This document shows, one piece after another, positions 48,290 to 61,580 of a stretch of 64,000 nucleotides of DNA. The notes beneath the pieces were generated by a model that saw nothing but the letters and a program-made list of their open reading frames with translations, made no database searches and was not told the origin of the DNA. Numbering within the stretch: position 1 is the first letter of the stretch; each line of letters opens with the position of its first letter. Origin of the DNA: Margaritispora aquatica (taxonomy: Eukaryota; Ascomycota; Leotiomycetes; Helotiales; Discinellaceae); contig VJWN01000002.1 of assembly GCA_007644065.1 (NCBI GenBank), positions 1,761,831-1,825,830 of the forward strand, read 5' to 3'. Position numbers and translations under genes: made by a program.

Positions 48290-50138
48290 CGTGTTGTTTA
48301 GGATGTGGTATTAATCGATGGTAGAGGGACGGAGCGGTTTCTCTTGCTATTTAAGTGTGGTTGGCTTGAGCGAGTGTCGGGCAATGTAAAAGTGCGATTC
48401 CTTTCTTCTCTACTCTTATCGTCTCTCGTGTATTATCTATCCTTTTCCTTTGTTGTCGCTGTCGCAATACCGGCTTATCGACGACGAATAATGGGTTGGG
48501 TCTAGAGGTAGGTTCGGTTTGAGGTCGATTTGCTCTGCTCTGCCACGGCCAAGTACTTGTACACTTTCTTCACATCGATAGGAATATACGTCGAGAGGAG
48601 GAGAAGGAGGAAGAGGAAAGCGGCTTTGTCGAGGGCGACCTGCGGACATTATGAGTGTGGTGGGCATTGTGGTCTTGAGTGGTGCAGGTTTGGTGCAGGT
48701 CAGCAATTCGAAGCCTTCGAACCGCCAATCCCGAGGCGTGATGCAGAGACAATACATGCAGCCAGCGCTTACAGCAGATCTCCCGACCAATTAGTGGTCG
48801 ATGCTTCGATTGACCACCCAGTTGCTCCCCATTGCTCCCCTGGAAGACGCACGGTCTAGGCGGGATGGGGACTAGAGGGGTCCGCTGAAAGGCTGGAGGG
48901 CGGTATTGAAATCTTTTGGGGTCCGTGGGAGATCCGGCTTCTGGGGGAAGAATATGCAAGTGAGATGGGAAAAGAGTGAAAAGAGGTCTCACAGCGGTTG
49001 CTGGAGGAAAAGTGACACCATCATCATACTATCACCACCTCATATTTCATGTCCCATGTGCTTGTGAATATCGAAATCATGCCAGATGTGGACATGGCAA
49101 TGACAACGGGCGCTACTGTACCGTAGACTTGGGATTGTTCACTTTATCCAAGCCTTCTATCTCCCATCTCCCATCACACATTAAACTTGATTGAGTACCT
49201 AGATCCATCGATCACAGTGGCAGCGACACGCTTCATGCACACGAGAACCATTTCCTTTCACTCATGCGAGTCTCCAGATTCGCTTGAGCTGGGAACGTAG
49301 CCCCTTGCTTGATAATGGAATCCATAAGGAACCGGTAGCCGAAGTATACTTGGAGCTGATAAGGTATATTTCTCATTCGTCGCCTTCAGTTTCTAGTTCC
49401 TGTCCGGACAATTTCTCATGTCTGAGGTGAGATTTAAAGCCCATGGCTGACTTTGCTTTTGCCACTCCACAACACTATGCACTACCATGTACTCTTTTTC
49501 TTTCTTCCCTTGAACCTTGAATCTTGAATATAACTGGTTCCGAATTTCCCGAATGCTATGTCATTTAGCTTAGTGCTCTGTCTGAGTCCTTCCTCGGTTG
49601 AATGAAGTCAAGATTCAACATCCATTTGACGATGTTATGCCTCAGAACTCGGTACGCTTAGGAAGGTCTTTATTGAGGATTCAGCAGACCTAGGGAGGAC
49701 CCTTTTATTGAGTGAAAGATACCCTCCTGACTAGATCATCTCTCACGGGAGGGATATTGGGATCAACATCCGCATTCGTTGTGCTTCTCACCCTAGCACA
49801 CTCGCCCGTCCAAGGATCATGACTACCAAAGAGCACCAGTAACCTAAGGTAAACCTCACTTTGAAAAGACAACATAACATATCAAACCACTCAAGCCCTA
49901 GAATTACATCTTTATAAAAATCCCACCCTCCATCATACTAATAATGGTCCACTGTAGCTTATATACATAATATATAAATTCCCCTACTTCCCCCACCTCG
50001 TCTACACAACTCGCTTGAGTACATCTACAACCAACACCTAGTACTAGACTTCCACTCTGCCCATTACAGCTATACTTTACCACGAAAAGAAAACCTACGT
50101 ATGCCAATGCTGTGGAACCATGACGTGAACGTAGGATC
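48290..50138. other. intergenic, no gene seen
   Basis: The first part is the promoter of the MARVEL-like gene. Short frames at 48437-48992 show no features and overlap on both strands. No RNA or repeat was recognised. Confidence 0.5.
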
Positions 50139-50404
50139 TCACACTGCACTGTCAGCCATCCTACGACCCACCAATAACACTAGTGAAATACCAAATCCGT
50201 AATGCGTAATGCTCAGTAGGAACACGCACCTTGCGGAGATCGAGAAGATGACCTAAGGTGAGAGAGATTGTTTAGTAACCAGAATCTTGAAACTCCAGGT
50301 GTAAAAAATAAGATATGTACCTTCTTCTGGTGTCTGATGTCAGTGTTGATCGAAGATGGTGGGAAGTGAGGGATGGGGATATCAAGAGTGACGCGACGAG
50401 CCAT
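50139..50404 (-). CDS. possible tiny two-exon protein
   Basis: Exon 1 runs from the ATG at 50404 (MARRVTLDIPIPHFPPSS) to a GTACAT donor near 50320. A ~60-nt intron with TTACTAAAC-like branch site and CACCTTAG acceptor leads to exon 2, which is open to TGA at 50139. The result is about 65 residues with a hydrophobic middle (VIFSISARCVFLLSI). The family is not recognised. A second GTGCGT donor within exon 2 allows a different downstream structure. The evidence is only the splice signals and the good start context. Confidence 0.3.
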
Positions 50405-50965
50405 GGCATGTATTACCAGAGAATCCCTAGCAATTCGACAACAATTCTACCACTGTGCACTTGCATAAACTAAAACCATCACCTGTATATCAGAAAGCGT
50501 GTATCGAAACAATGTTATGAACAGGCAAACTTGGTTATCCATCATTCTATTGCACACCTTTTTATGCTAAATCTCGCTAATCGAGATTGACAATGCTATC
50601 CACCACTGCACATAGACACGACGCTGGTACCCAACCATATGCTCAAATACACATATGCATACGACAAGTTGCACGGCTCAGCTCGAGACCAACGCAAGAA
50701 AATGGCGCGAAGAACACCCTAAAACTCCATCTAACTCTCCAAACGCCTGCCAAACCTCCGGGTATGAAAGCCACGTCTTGTTGATATGCCACCCTGGCCA
50801 AGACAAATGATCAACAAGCTGCTCAAGAACTGCAAACCAAGAGGTGAAAAAAATGAGGATGCGGGAAAAGAAAATTCGTGCGTCGTTTCAGTGTACATTT
50901 TTGTCCTACAACTGTGTCCTGATGCTCCTGTGCCTAATATCACAAAGGCCAACATCCAGAATCAT
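50405..50965. other. intergenic, no gene seen
   Basis: This is upstream of the tiny candidate and downstream of the UPF0658-like gene. Nothing is supported. Confidence 0.5.
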
Positions 50966-52272
50966 CTAGTCGATCGTCATCCTGCTTGACACTGGTACAT
51001 TGCCATGCTTTAGATCGGGCAATTCAGTCATGTTGTTATCCTTCTCTGCCGCCTCTTCTCCACCAATCTTGCGCTTCATGATATATGGCTTCAGTCCTTT
51101 GTTGAAGTTCATTGCGCATGTGATGGCGTTGGCGATTGTGAGAATGATCAATACGATCGTGATGACCGCGAAACTTGTCAAACTCTTTCGCACTGGAAGG
51201 TAACTCTCTGCTTTACTTGGTTGATACATTCGTGTAAGCTTGAACACGAAGTATGCCAATCCGCAGAAGAAGAGGAATATGGTTCCCACCATGCCGATCA
51301 TGCTTTCTCTCCTAGTCCAGAATGCTGCCATGAAGAGAATCAAAATGGTGATTGGGATAGCAGCAATTGTGAGGCCCAACTCGGCGTCAGCAAGACCTGT
51401 AACGATAACTAGGAACTGTACGGTAAATCCAAGGAAGAAGAAGAAGTCGAATTTTAAAAGGGCAATGTAAACCTAGATATGTTAGTTCCGAACATAGGAG
51501 AATTTAAAGTTTTGCTTACCTGGAATGTCAGGAATCTGCGCTTCATGCGGAGATCTGCACTAATGTGCTTGTAAATAGTCCACGCGAACTCATCATACAG
51601 CTTCCATGCAATAAATGACATGATGACTGTGAATAATGCAATGATACAAGGCACTACCAGCAGGAAAGGTCGGATGTCTTGCCATAGTGTCGTCGCTGGC
51701 TTTAGCAAGCCCTGGTCTACCAACTTACCAACAGCTCTGTTGATTTGATCATATTGAATAGAGGCATAGATAAGCATTCCAACATTGTACATGCAAAGGC
51801 CAATAACCTGAATCGTATTCTTCAGTCGCAGGGAATCGTAAACCAGGACGATTTGGTAAAGGAATCCGAAGATGAAAAGCGTCAGGTATGTAGGAATGGT
51901 CTTCGAGAGAGGAGTCGCTTCTTTTTCAGGTCGCAGAGATTCTTGGAAGTTTGCAAAGAGGTATCTGTGGAATGTCAGCTTCCTTTCATATGCATGTAAA
52001 GATATCACTCACGATTCTATTGCGAGAACGATTGCCGCTTGTATTATTGTTGTGATCATGAAAGACCATGTCCATTTGGTATTTGGTCTGTCAAAGTCAG
52101 AAGCCATCCCTTCCAGCTGCAACTTTTGTTGTCCTTACCTATACATCTTCCTGGTTCGTACTTCCGCGACTGGTGGTGTAAGGCCTTCGCGATGGTGATA
52201 TCCTCCCACAAATGGTTGCGTATCCGAATCGCCTCTGATCAAAGATGATCTTGCTTCGTAGCCGTAAGACAT
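50966..52272 (-). CDS. UPF0658-like Golgi membrane protein
   Basis: Four exons are spliced in phase, starting at the ATG at 52272 (MSYGYEARSSLIRG) with the first donor at 52138. The protein has about 390 residues and many hydrophobic helices. It starts with TKWTWSFMITTIIQAAIVLA, then LTLFIFGFLYQIVLVYDS and VIGLCMYNVGMLIYASIQ. A central helix (VVPCIIALFTVIMSFIAWKL) is followed by a KHISADLRMKRRFLTFQVY loop, and several helices continue to the C-terminus. The cytosolic C-tail is charged (EEAAEKDNNMTELPDLKHGN). The layout and Trp/Arg-rich loop match the fungal UPF0658 family, located in the Golgi in fission yeast; function unknown. Family assignment is from memory of its layout. Confidence 0.7.
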
Positions 52273-54443
52273 CCGTTGGCAAAGTGCTGGGCTCTCCCGT
52301 CAAGGAGATTTACTGGGTCGTCGAACAAAGAGGAGGTGATTTGATATTATGTAGGGAACCGCGGAGAAGGGCCAATGCGATGGGATGAAGTCTAATTTGA
52401 TGATGATGCTGGGAAGTAGAGTCTTGGATTGACGAGTCTTGGACAAATGATTCTCTGGTTCTGTCTGCAACAAGCTGAAACCTCAAATGTGGCAAGGAAG
52501 ATCGGATTGGGGGCGCGGTTGAGGCTCAAGGAGAGTATCGCACGGATTTGAATGTTTCGTCAATCTGCTGGGTGCGGAAGGCCAGTAACCAACGATATGA
52601 GAAAAGAAGCAGAAATAGAAAGAATGTAGAGAGCAACTCAAGTTGATGTGAGGTATGATGTTGAGGAGGAAAAGACGAGGTTTCCAGGGTCGTAGGTGGT
52701 AGGGCTCTTGTGGTGGAGATGTGCTTTTCGATAAAAGTCCCGGTTCAAGACCAAAATAGCACGCTAAATGGCTAGGGAAGTCGCCTGGAATTTACTAACA
52801 GCTAGAATTTTCCCACACGCCAATCAATCGATGATTTAAGAACGATGAGATCAGATGAACGAGAATATCACATAATGTGTGTTGATCAGGAAGAAACTAC
52901 TTGAGTAGGAGGGCTTGGACGGAAATTCTGGCAGAATCGGCTGTTCAGTGACCTATTGCAGAGGGGAAACTGGGCGCAGGCCTGAGGGAGCCTTATGCCC
53001 CCAGAGAGCAAAGCGGAGGCTGAGTGCACAACTCCCAATGCTGATGGCATCCTCCGAATCCTTACAGCAGATCTACATAAGTGCCTTGGTATTACTCTCT
53101 GGTATGTACCGGGTCAAATTGAAAGTCTGGAATTTCTTTTGTGCTTCAAGTACTCCTATGACTTCATGGAAATGATTTGTTTCGAGGACTTGCCGGACAG
53201 TAGTTTGGTCAGGACTCAAGACTCAAGGCTCAGGACTGTGACAGTTGCTTCCCTAATTCTCTCACTACATTTGGGTTGGTTTGAGGATGTCATCGCCAAG
53301 GCTTGGATCGTTTCGGCAGAAATGTCACTTCGGATGAAGGTGCCTTTGATGTCTGCGTTCCATATCATGTCCTACAACTGGTGGGATTGAACTTGTACAT
53401 GTTCTTTGAGGTGTTTGATTGTTTACTTTTGCTCTTGGTGTGACCAAGCCAGACAAGCCTCCAGGACTGTCGAGAGATTTGCTGACTCAAATGATATTGG
53501 ATGTGGCGCTGGTGAAACATTTGTTTTTGGTGTCTACACTCTACAGCCCTAATTTGCCAAGTAGGCAGACTGGAGGCTCTTCTCCAAACTAGACCCACAG
53601 AGGGACGGTGAGGAGTCTGGCAAACTGTCGTGTGATGTGTATAGTCGGTGGATGTTACTAGGTGGATTCGCAGGAAGAATAATGCTGACCTGATTGTGTG
53701 TATTTGTTATGTAGCAACGATAATCACGAACTTCACAATAGCCGAACAAAATGGCTGTAAGGGCTTGATGATATTGAGCTCATCTTGAGCTGACACGACA
53801 TAATATCCAATATTACTTGCGCCACCAACAGATCATATAACGTTTACATGATAGACTATCTCTTCTTCGAACTCAAGCTCAAGGCTCGATGTCAATGAAA
53901 AGTGATCTCTTACGAGAGTATGCAATCAAAAATTCCGCCTATTGCGACCCCGAAGGATAGCAAACCAGTCTTGACTCCCCGTTGTGCAATGGAGGTCTCG
54001 TCCAGCCAAAGTCGACCATCTTGATCGTCAACTTTGTAAACAAGGTAAGTATGAAGAGGAAAGAGAAACAGTCAAAAGCCCAGAAGTTGGAGAGAATATA
54101 TACCTGGTGGATGGCGCTAGTGGATGCGCTAACCCACTAGCGGCTTCTAGAGCACGTGACTGAGCGAATGCTTCCATTCTGGGCCAGGCTTTATGGCACG
54201 TCATGTTAATAGGATATCTTGAGTTCATTCTTTTTAGAATACTGAATTTAAGTTATGTGTAATTTCTCCAATCGAACAACTGTAGTCTGACACAAATTGA
54301 GCGAAATACGGAAAGAAATATAATAGAAAGTCGATCTCTGGGCAAAAGTCGCATCTCACTTCCAATCTTGTCAGCCTTGCATGAATTGACACTCGCGCTG
54401 AGACCTAGCATCAGGTTGTCTCTTTGAACCGCAAACACAAGCA
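52273..54443. other. intergenic divergent region
   Basis: The region lies between the UPF0658-like gene (leftward) and PPP4R2 (rightward). A plus frame at 52995-53390 has no features and no good splice context. The last ~200 bp are presumably the PPP4R2 promoter. No repeats were recognised. Confidence 0.5.
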
Positions 54444-55879
54444 ATGGATATTGATATGAATAACGATGTGGTACAGGGTCTTGCGCTGGGCAAGGGCATG
54501 GACTAGTAAGTTTTGCACAGCATGCAATCAATCCTTACTAATATATTCAAGTTCGCAATGGCCAGCCCTCTATCCACAATTGATATCCAGGTTGGAACAT
54601 GTAAACAAGCTACCCCGCCATCCTACGCCTCACTGACGACCCCCAGATTGTTTACAACGAGTTTCCCATTCCAAAAGGACCATCTGCGGTCGTGAAGAAA
54701 GAAGCCTCGCCAGTCCCAGAATCCTCAGCGACAGGCGAATCATCGATACAATCCACTCAAGAAAATGAGAAGGAAAATGCCGAGCCCACACAATCATCCG
54801 ACGTCGAGGCGGATGCTTTGCCAGTTCAGCTACAGGTTGTCTACAAGTCTATAACATCTACACTTGAAAGCCTCTTTACGAAATACCCGCCGCATACTGT
54901 CCAACGTCTAGCGGAGCTCATTCTCAACCCCACTCAGCACTACCGTACATTACCTTCATACCTCCATGCTCTCGATAGAGTTGTACATGTCACCTCAGGT
55001 GCACATGTGTTCCCTCTCCCACCAGCAGTACCCGAACCATCGTCATTGAGTGTTCTGTCTAATGGTACGACGGGTGTTGATCCTCTAAGTATATCATGGG
55101 GAAACTCAACCATCAAACCTATACCATCGTTGTTGGGATCGGATGAGAGTTTGGGAGGTGCATTACTGACACCCATAACATGGATCAGTAAACCAAGCAC
55201 AGGTACTCGTTCCCCCATGGAAGCCGAAATCAAGACCGAATCTACAACAATGACCGACGGACCTAATGGACCAGGAGGAGTTGAGACCGTCACTATTTCT
55301 CTAAACGGAATATCATCTATGACGACTTCGCCCCCAAAGTCTGAATCTGAGCAACTCAGGGCCGAAGGAGGCGTCACCCAAGGCGAGCTTCTACGAGAAG
55401 AGCAGTGTGCAGGTGTGGTACCAGCAGGGCATCTCCACCGAGCAGACGCTGATGGTCTGGGCGAGGAAGACGAGCCACCGCATGCACGTGGACCAGAAGA
55501 AATAGGCATGGAGGATATGGGCCCTCAGCACCCAAGCAGCAGCGGCGAGAAAAAGACCATAGGAGCAGACATGCAAGGCATTGACGTGGAAGCTGCTGTG
55601 GGTCGTAAGATCGAGCCTATTGAGAATGAAGATATCAAGATGGAGGGTGAAGACGAGAAGGAGGGGCTCGATGTGGTGCCTGGAACGCCGAAGCGAGAAG
55701 CAGACGAGGATATTGAAGGGGGAGAGAAGAAGCGACCGAAAGCCGAGGAAGTGAAGGACGAGGCAACGGACACAGTGATGGTGCTTGTAGACGCAGACGG
55801 AAAGACTGAGGACGAAGCGAAAGTAGGCGAAGCAAGCGAGACGAAGGGTGCTGATGCCATAGACACTTCCTCTGTCTAG
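54444..55879 (+). CDS. protein phosphatase 4 regulatory subunit 2 (PPP4R2/Psy4)
   Basis: PPP4R2 binds the PP4 catalytic subunit and Psy2/PPP4R3; the complex acts in DNA-damage recovery. Three exons (54444-54505, 54552-54600, 54647-55879) give 447 residues. Both introns are 46 nt; the second, GTAAAC to CCCCAG, is needed to join ISRLEH to IVYNEFPIPKG in phase. The conserved core runs from MDYSQWPALYPQLI through YPPHTVQRLAELILNPTQHY and LPSYLHALDRVVHVTS, then SDESLGGALLTPITW. The rest is acidic and disordered: AEGGVTQGELLREEQ, PHARGPEEIG, and a Lys/Glu tail (GGEKKRPKAEEVKDE) that could carry a nuclear signal. Its 3' end converges on RMD5. Confidence 0.88.
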
Positions 55880-56796
55880 GCACTACCTACATTGCCACTA
55901 TACCCATTTCAATTTCCACAATATTGTCCTTGTCAAGTACGAAAGTAGCAGATGTAACGAGTAGAGTAGGCTAGGCTATGCATGGCGTTCAAGGGAAACG
56001 AAATAATACCTAACGACACGTTAAAAAAAATCCATGAGCAAATGGGATGAAAACCTCCCAAAGGGCGTAAAAACCATGCCAAGACACTGCCAAGCGTGCC
56101 AAGGACCAAAAGTACGAAATGCAACAGAACTCCGTGTCGTTTGAGCTTCGTACCTCTTCCCCATGGTTGCCGTCTGATCCGTTCTCCATCTTCCAAGGTT
56201 TTGCCCTGGAGGCAGAGGGAACCTCATCATGTGATCCTGCGTTGAGATGGGTGGGTTGAGTGGACAGCGCATTGGAGGAGTGGGACTGCGGTGGACGGGA
56301 CCGGAGACGGGGTTGAGTACGAGAAAGTGGGGTATGAGACGGGAGAGGTGAAGTGAGTGGGTGCACAGGCTTGATAGGTACATAAATACGTCTATTTCTG
56401 TAATAATGGTCTGTATTTATGTGAATATTCCACTGTGATTGTTAAAAGGGGGCAGCGTTTATTAGGTTAAGGACGCCCCTAAGTCCTAACCTATCTTACC
56501 TTACCTACCTACACACTTACTCGAAGCACCTTATGCATAGCAGAGCAGAGAAGCCATCAAGGCAAAAGACACTTCAAAACGCCTCTTATGTGATATCCAA
56601 AATTTGCAATCCCAATCCCCGCTCCGCCCATAGCACCAGATGACTCTGACCAAAGCAAGCCCACGCTGATCCAGCCAATACTCCATCCATGCACCACGCA
56701 AAATCAGGTGATCCTCTTTGACGTTCAAGTGTAAAGAATCTCGCTGTGAAAAAATGAACCATCAACATAACGTACTTTGACACTCAACCTCAACAT
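55880..56796. other. intergenic between convergent genes
   Basis: This is the 3' flanks of PPP4R2 and RMD5. No gene is supported; overlapping minus-strand frames at 55.9-56.4 kb are featureless and Pro/Ser-rich. Confidence 0.5.
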
Positions 56797-58132
56797 CTAC
56801 AACGTAACTTGTTTCGCATCCCTCGCCAAACTCTCGTTGGGACAATAGGGACACTTGAATCGCCCTCCCTTGCTGAGCCTCTGCAATGACTCTTTGGCAA
56901 CAACATGGCCGCATGGCATCATCATCGGTGGGTTCTCCTCTGTAGTTTGCTCCTTGCTCACTGGGCAAACGAAGATGGCGTGGAAAATCATGCTTCGTGG
57001 TAGAGCAATTTCGACCGGGAGCTCATCTTGCGTGGTCCACTCTGTTCGCTTCTCCTTGACGATAGATGCTAACTTTAGCAATGTTGGTAAGGCGATCGCA
57101 CCAGCTGTGCAGGCGATGTAGAGTGGTGATGATGGTGAAAGACCGAGCAGAGAGCAGAATTCACGGGTAAATGACTGTGAGATCTCGGTCCATGCTGATT
57201 GCGTATTGAATAGTCGGTGATAGGGTGACGCTGTTAGATTCCCTCGGTAGAGAATAGCACATATGAGCTGTTGGCAGTCTTTGGTAAATTTGGAATGTCG
57301 AGGGAAGTTTTCTCGAGCATACTTTAATGCTCCTTGCCATCCATTGTTTCCATCATCTGGGAGACCGTTCAACTGCGTTCCACCGAAGAGCCATAAGTAC
57401 TGGAGTTTACAGAGCTCGAATTCCAGATTCGATCCCCGATTCTCTAGCTCTTGGCTATGTTGCCGTGCCCATTCTATTGCTGGATGTAGGTTTTGCTGCT
57501 TTAGCTCATTGAGGATCTGGTACATGTTTAGGAATTTGTCTTGTAGTTCCTGAGCTTTGATAGATGTAAGGTCGTTTGTGTCGTCGGAAGGTTGTGGGGG
57601 ATTTTGTAGACTCTCGCCTAAGAAAGTTGTCGCGACTTGAAATTGCCCTTCTCGAATTAGGTGCATAGCGATAGCTCTGTTGATCAGAGCTGGATGAGAC
57701 GCCAGGGCGTCATATTCTGTTGGCAAGGCCTTTTGAGGGAAGTTCTGGAGGAAGATTAGTCTTGTCTCGTGAACAAAAAGTTGTCTATTCCCTTGCCTTG
57801 TCCAGCGACTTCCCAAAAGCACTGTGTCCTCGATGAATCTTCCTCAGATCGTCATTCACTTTATCGAAATTACTCTTCAGAGGATTCTGGAGCTTGGTGA
57901 GGGTTATTGCAGCAGTATCCGGTTCTGCAGTGTAATTGTAAGCATCTACTGCACTTAACCAACGGTGAGCACAGAGGCAGGCCTATTTGACCCCTCCAAA
58001 CACCTTCTTACTTTCAAGAATCTGCTCCCGTGTCTTTTCCAACTGCTCGATAATCTTGTCAACATCATGGATGCTCTGCTCCAGGTTGGCCTCCCTCTGT
58101 AGCTTCCCCAGGTCGTTCTTTAAGATATCCAT
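56797..58132 (-). CDS. rmd5: GID E3 ligase subunit Rmd5 (Gid2)
   Basis: Rmd5 is one of the two RING-type subunits of the GID/CTLH ubiquitin ligase, which in yeast marks gluconeogenic enzymes for degradation. Three exons (58012-58132, 57797-57924, 56797-57744) give 398 residues in phase. The N-terminus is a coiled coil (LQREANLEQSIHDVDKIIEQ). The LisH/CTLH part includes LASHPALINRAIAMHLIREG, and a CRA region follows. The C-terminal RING-Gid has CPVSKEQ...PPMMMPCGHVVAKES...FKCPYCP, the typical incomplete-looking Cys pattern of this family. Intron 2 (57745-57796 on the plus strand) uses a GC donor (AAG|GCAAGG) with a GACTAAT branch site and CAG acceptor; reading through gives a stop, so it must be removed. 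Confidence 0.93.
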
Positions 58133-58815
58133 AGCTGTTTCGGCGCCCCACGTATTCTAGTCGAATGCCTCTTTCTGTACTGAATTACAAGGCGAAATCC
58201 GTAAGTTTGTGCATTGATGTATTCATTTGGCAGTTGGTAAGAAGGTGACTAAGGGAACGGAGGTCGAAGGGGCGTGAATAATCAGTTCATATCATGCATG
58301 CATTTTCAGTTGATGATGGCCAAGTTGATGATGCTCGGGTGAACAACTCTCACAGCGGCCCACATGCTGGCACAACCAAAGTCGGAAGCTTGAATTACAG
58401 GGGACAAAGCCCAATGATTGCCCTTGTCTCAGGGCGGCGTGGAGGCTTGCAGGGAATTGTGCAGGTCGCTGTTTGTATATCACATGCACTACCTCACTTG
58501 GGTCAAGCACGCCGCCATTCCGCCATTTCTCCAGTGAGTAGGAAGTCTTCAATTGTCGTCGATTTGGCCTTATATATTCATTGTGCGAGAAAGGGCTCCA
58601 TGCTCGGGTTCAATTGTACTCAGGTTTCTCTTCACTGCCATGTCTATTGTGAATCTTTACGAGGATGTTTGGCCGTGATTTAGCCATACGTCACTCCCAC
58701 TTCAGAATCCTCGGCCTTAGGTTTTGTCGAATAGATCACAGAAGCATCAAGACATCCTGCACAGTACTTGCACTGGGAGCTGAAACTCGGATTCCTCCCC
58801 GGGCGAAGGAGGAGG
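58133..58815. promoter_or_regulatory. shared divergent promoter region
   Basis: About 680 bp lie between the start codons of RMD5 (leftward) and the STB6-like gene (rightward). No coding frame is supported. A TATATA-like element (CTTATATATTC near 58570) lies in the rightward half. No specific operator was recognised. Confidence 0.4.
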
Positions 58816-61580
58816 ATGTCTTACCGATTTTCTCTTCCGCAGGGCTATGATCCACAAATGCGGAGGGAGGAAATGGTAACCATCTCTCGACTGTCGTCTC
58901 AGCAAAATACCATTGTGAAGGTAAGTGGTTCAACACCACCAGGCTCGATGCATGCCACTCCAACTAGTGCGAATGGCACACCTCAACCAAAGAGAAAGCA
59001 CTTCGTGTTCGCAGATCCTGTTGCTTTCAGGTACGTTGTAACCAAATGTCAAGCTTTCGTTGTTCTAATCAAGTTAGGTATCTCGAAGAAGATCCTGCGA
59101 CTGTTGTAATTGAGCGCAGAGGCAAGATCCAAGGCTACGAGCTATATCTGGTAGAACAATGGGCATGCTCCAGGGTTCATCCGACCTTTGTAATAACGAC
59201 ATACACTGGTGATCCAAGTCATTCGGTTATTGTGGGAGTTCTGGGGGTGCCAGCGGATGAGGCACAATGGTCACCGAGGCTACGAGTGTACTTCAAGGCA
59301 ATTTCTCAATATCATGCTCGGCCAAAAGATACTCCACTGGGCATGCTTATGGTGACCAACCTAAGTAGTTTTCCATCTGCTCTTACTGTGATTCCAGTCC
59401 CGGATGGCGATGTTAGGAAACATAGAGAGGATTTCATTGTCAACGAAGACTTGAAGCGGCTGGGCTGCTCAGGAAGGTCTGGAATGAGCTTGTCCGCTCC
59501 GGCTGCTGCAACACAAGCAAAGTTTCAGCAATTATACAAGACAAGCGATCGAATACCACTATATGGCGCGGTGCTCGAACTTGTCAAACTTTGTCAAGTA
59601 GCGTTGATGGTATTTGGGAAACTAGAACAAGAGTATGCTGATGGTCTCCTTTGTGATATTACAGAGAAAGCTGTCAATGATTGGTGGACCGAAATAGGAT
59701 CCGAGTACTATAATATGGAGCCCACCGACGGGATACTGGGTCCTACGACAATATCTGCTCTTCTTGGTCTTTTGATGGGGGCCCGAAATCGACTCAACTA
59801 TTGTGGAGCCCCTGTAGGCAAAGATCCTTTCGATGTCATTAACCTAAAGCGAGGTATATCAAACTTTCAAAAGTCCCAAAAGTTGGAGCGGAATAGAAGG
59901 CTGGACCGACATACTCTCAATCGTCTTCATCATGTCACGGCCAAAGCGGCTGCTGGCGAAGGATGGGCTGTGCCCAAGGCTGTCAAGTCAACTGTTGCGG
60001 AACTTAGTGGCAAAGGAGGTGAGATGGTCATGGGTATGGTTGGTAGAGACAAGGCAGGAATTGGGGATATCGAGACTCTTGACATCGATCGACTTGTGAG
60101 CCTCGTTCATGGGGAGAGATCGAAATGGCTCTGGCAAGGCAAGCCAAGGAAGAATGTCTATGCTGAACAATCTGGAAAATCAGAACCCCATGGAAACCTT
60201 TCATTCACTAAAGACAACCAAGGAGGATACATCTGGTCAAATAGCCGGACAGAACCGAGCCTGCCAGAAGCAGAACCTGAGATCGCAAAACAACCGGAAA
60301 GTCCCCAGGCTGTTTACAAGATTCAACCCCCTGGGTCAGCGATAAGTATGGCAGATAGTCCGTATGAAAAGGACCCACAATTACGCAAGAATGTTTTCAA
60401 GAGTGTAGCTGGCAAGATGGGTGACGCACGATCCGGCTTTTCTTCAAGAGTTAAAGAAGCGGTTGGGCTTCGTGGCCACACTACTAGACACTCTCGAGAT
60501 GACGGAGATAATTACTTCAGTCCGAATGGCTCTGCAACTTTTTCGAATGACACCCCAACCAGTCCCACTATGAATGGCCGAGCCTTCACATGGAAAGACA
60601 CTCCTGAGCAGTACTTGAATGGAGTACCACGACGAAGGCAGCCACCTGCACCTCGCCCGGTTTCTTCTGTTTTAGCCCATGACTCGGAATCTTCCCACAG
60701 CGAACCAAAATCCAATGTCTTGAGCATACCTATCGTCGCTGTCGAGGATCAAAAAATCATAGACACTGATGCAAGATGGGCTGAGCAAGTTAAAGACATA
60801 CAACGTACTGTGTTAGCCAACGACGCTTCTGTAGCTGGATCTGCGTATGGTGATGACCTCGAAGGCCCCGTACTTGAAGCATCTCGTGAAGCAAATAATT
60901 TCGAAATCCTTCTTCAGAGACGCCACAGTTGCCCTGCTGGGATGACTAGGCAAACCCTGCGGAATGATGCTTGGTGGCCTCGACAGATGTCATTCACCGA
61001 TGCTGAGGAAGCAGTCTTAGACTGGGAGCCTATAGATGTTTTCGAATCTGATGATGATCAGGAAGCTGAAAATACATGGTCGGCATTACAAAAACAGAAA
61101 CTTGCGGCAGAGAAACTGAAGTATCTATATGAGAAGATCGTCAATATTCAAGATGGTATTGGACCATGGGTGCAGTGCAAGGTCGATGATATTACGAAAA
61201 TGGATGAAAATGCTGCAGGGGATCAAGAAGAATTCCAAGCTTTGTCCTATCAGTTGACTGAGCAGCATCAAGCTGTAAAGCAAAATGTTCAAGATATTCT
61301 TGGACTGCAACGCATCGAAGCCATGGAAGCTGTGAAGGATGTCGAAGTCTTAGGAGCAAAACTTGAGTATGAGATTAATGCCTTGGTTTCTAAGGTCCAA
61401 GACGTTGAAGATGGGGTTTCTCAATTTGAGAGAATGGTTGTAGACTTGGAGACTCGTGCAGACGAGCTCGAAGCTCACCTACAGACGGAGAGCTGGCCTC
61501 ATTGGCTTGTAAGAACAATTACTGGAATTGGTACAGGGCCGAATATAACGGCCCCTCGGCCACCGCAACACGAACACTAA
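58816..61580 (+). CDS. STB6-like protein (Sin3-binding family)
   Basis: Two exons (58816-59030, 59078-61580) give 905 residues. The STB6-like N-terminal domain is recognised from HFVFADPVAFRYLEEDP through RRGKIQGYELYLVEQWACSR and HPTFVITTYTGDPSH, up to about residue 370. In budding yeast Stb2/Stb6 bind the Sin3 histone-deacetylase scaffold. A long disordered middle follows, Ser/Pro/Lys-rich with several SP/TP sites (FSNDTPTSPTMN). The C-terminus has a predicted coiled coil (about residues 760-880; QNVQDILGLQRIEAMEAVKD). The ATG at 58816 is the first ATG in this frame; upstream the frame is open only to a non-ATG codon. The small 47-nt intron restores AFRYLEED. Confidence 0.85.

Noticed and set aside
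52995..53390. 131-codon plus-strand frame
   Set aside because: No conserved motif, topology, promoter or splice signal supports it.
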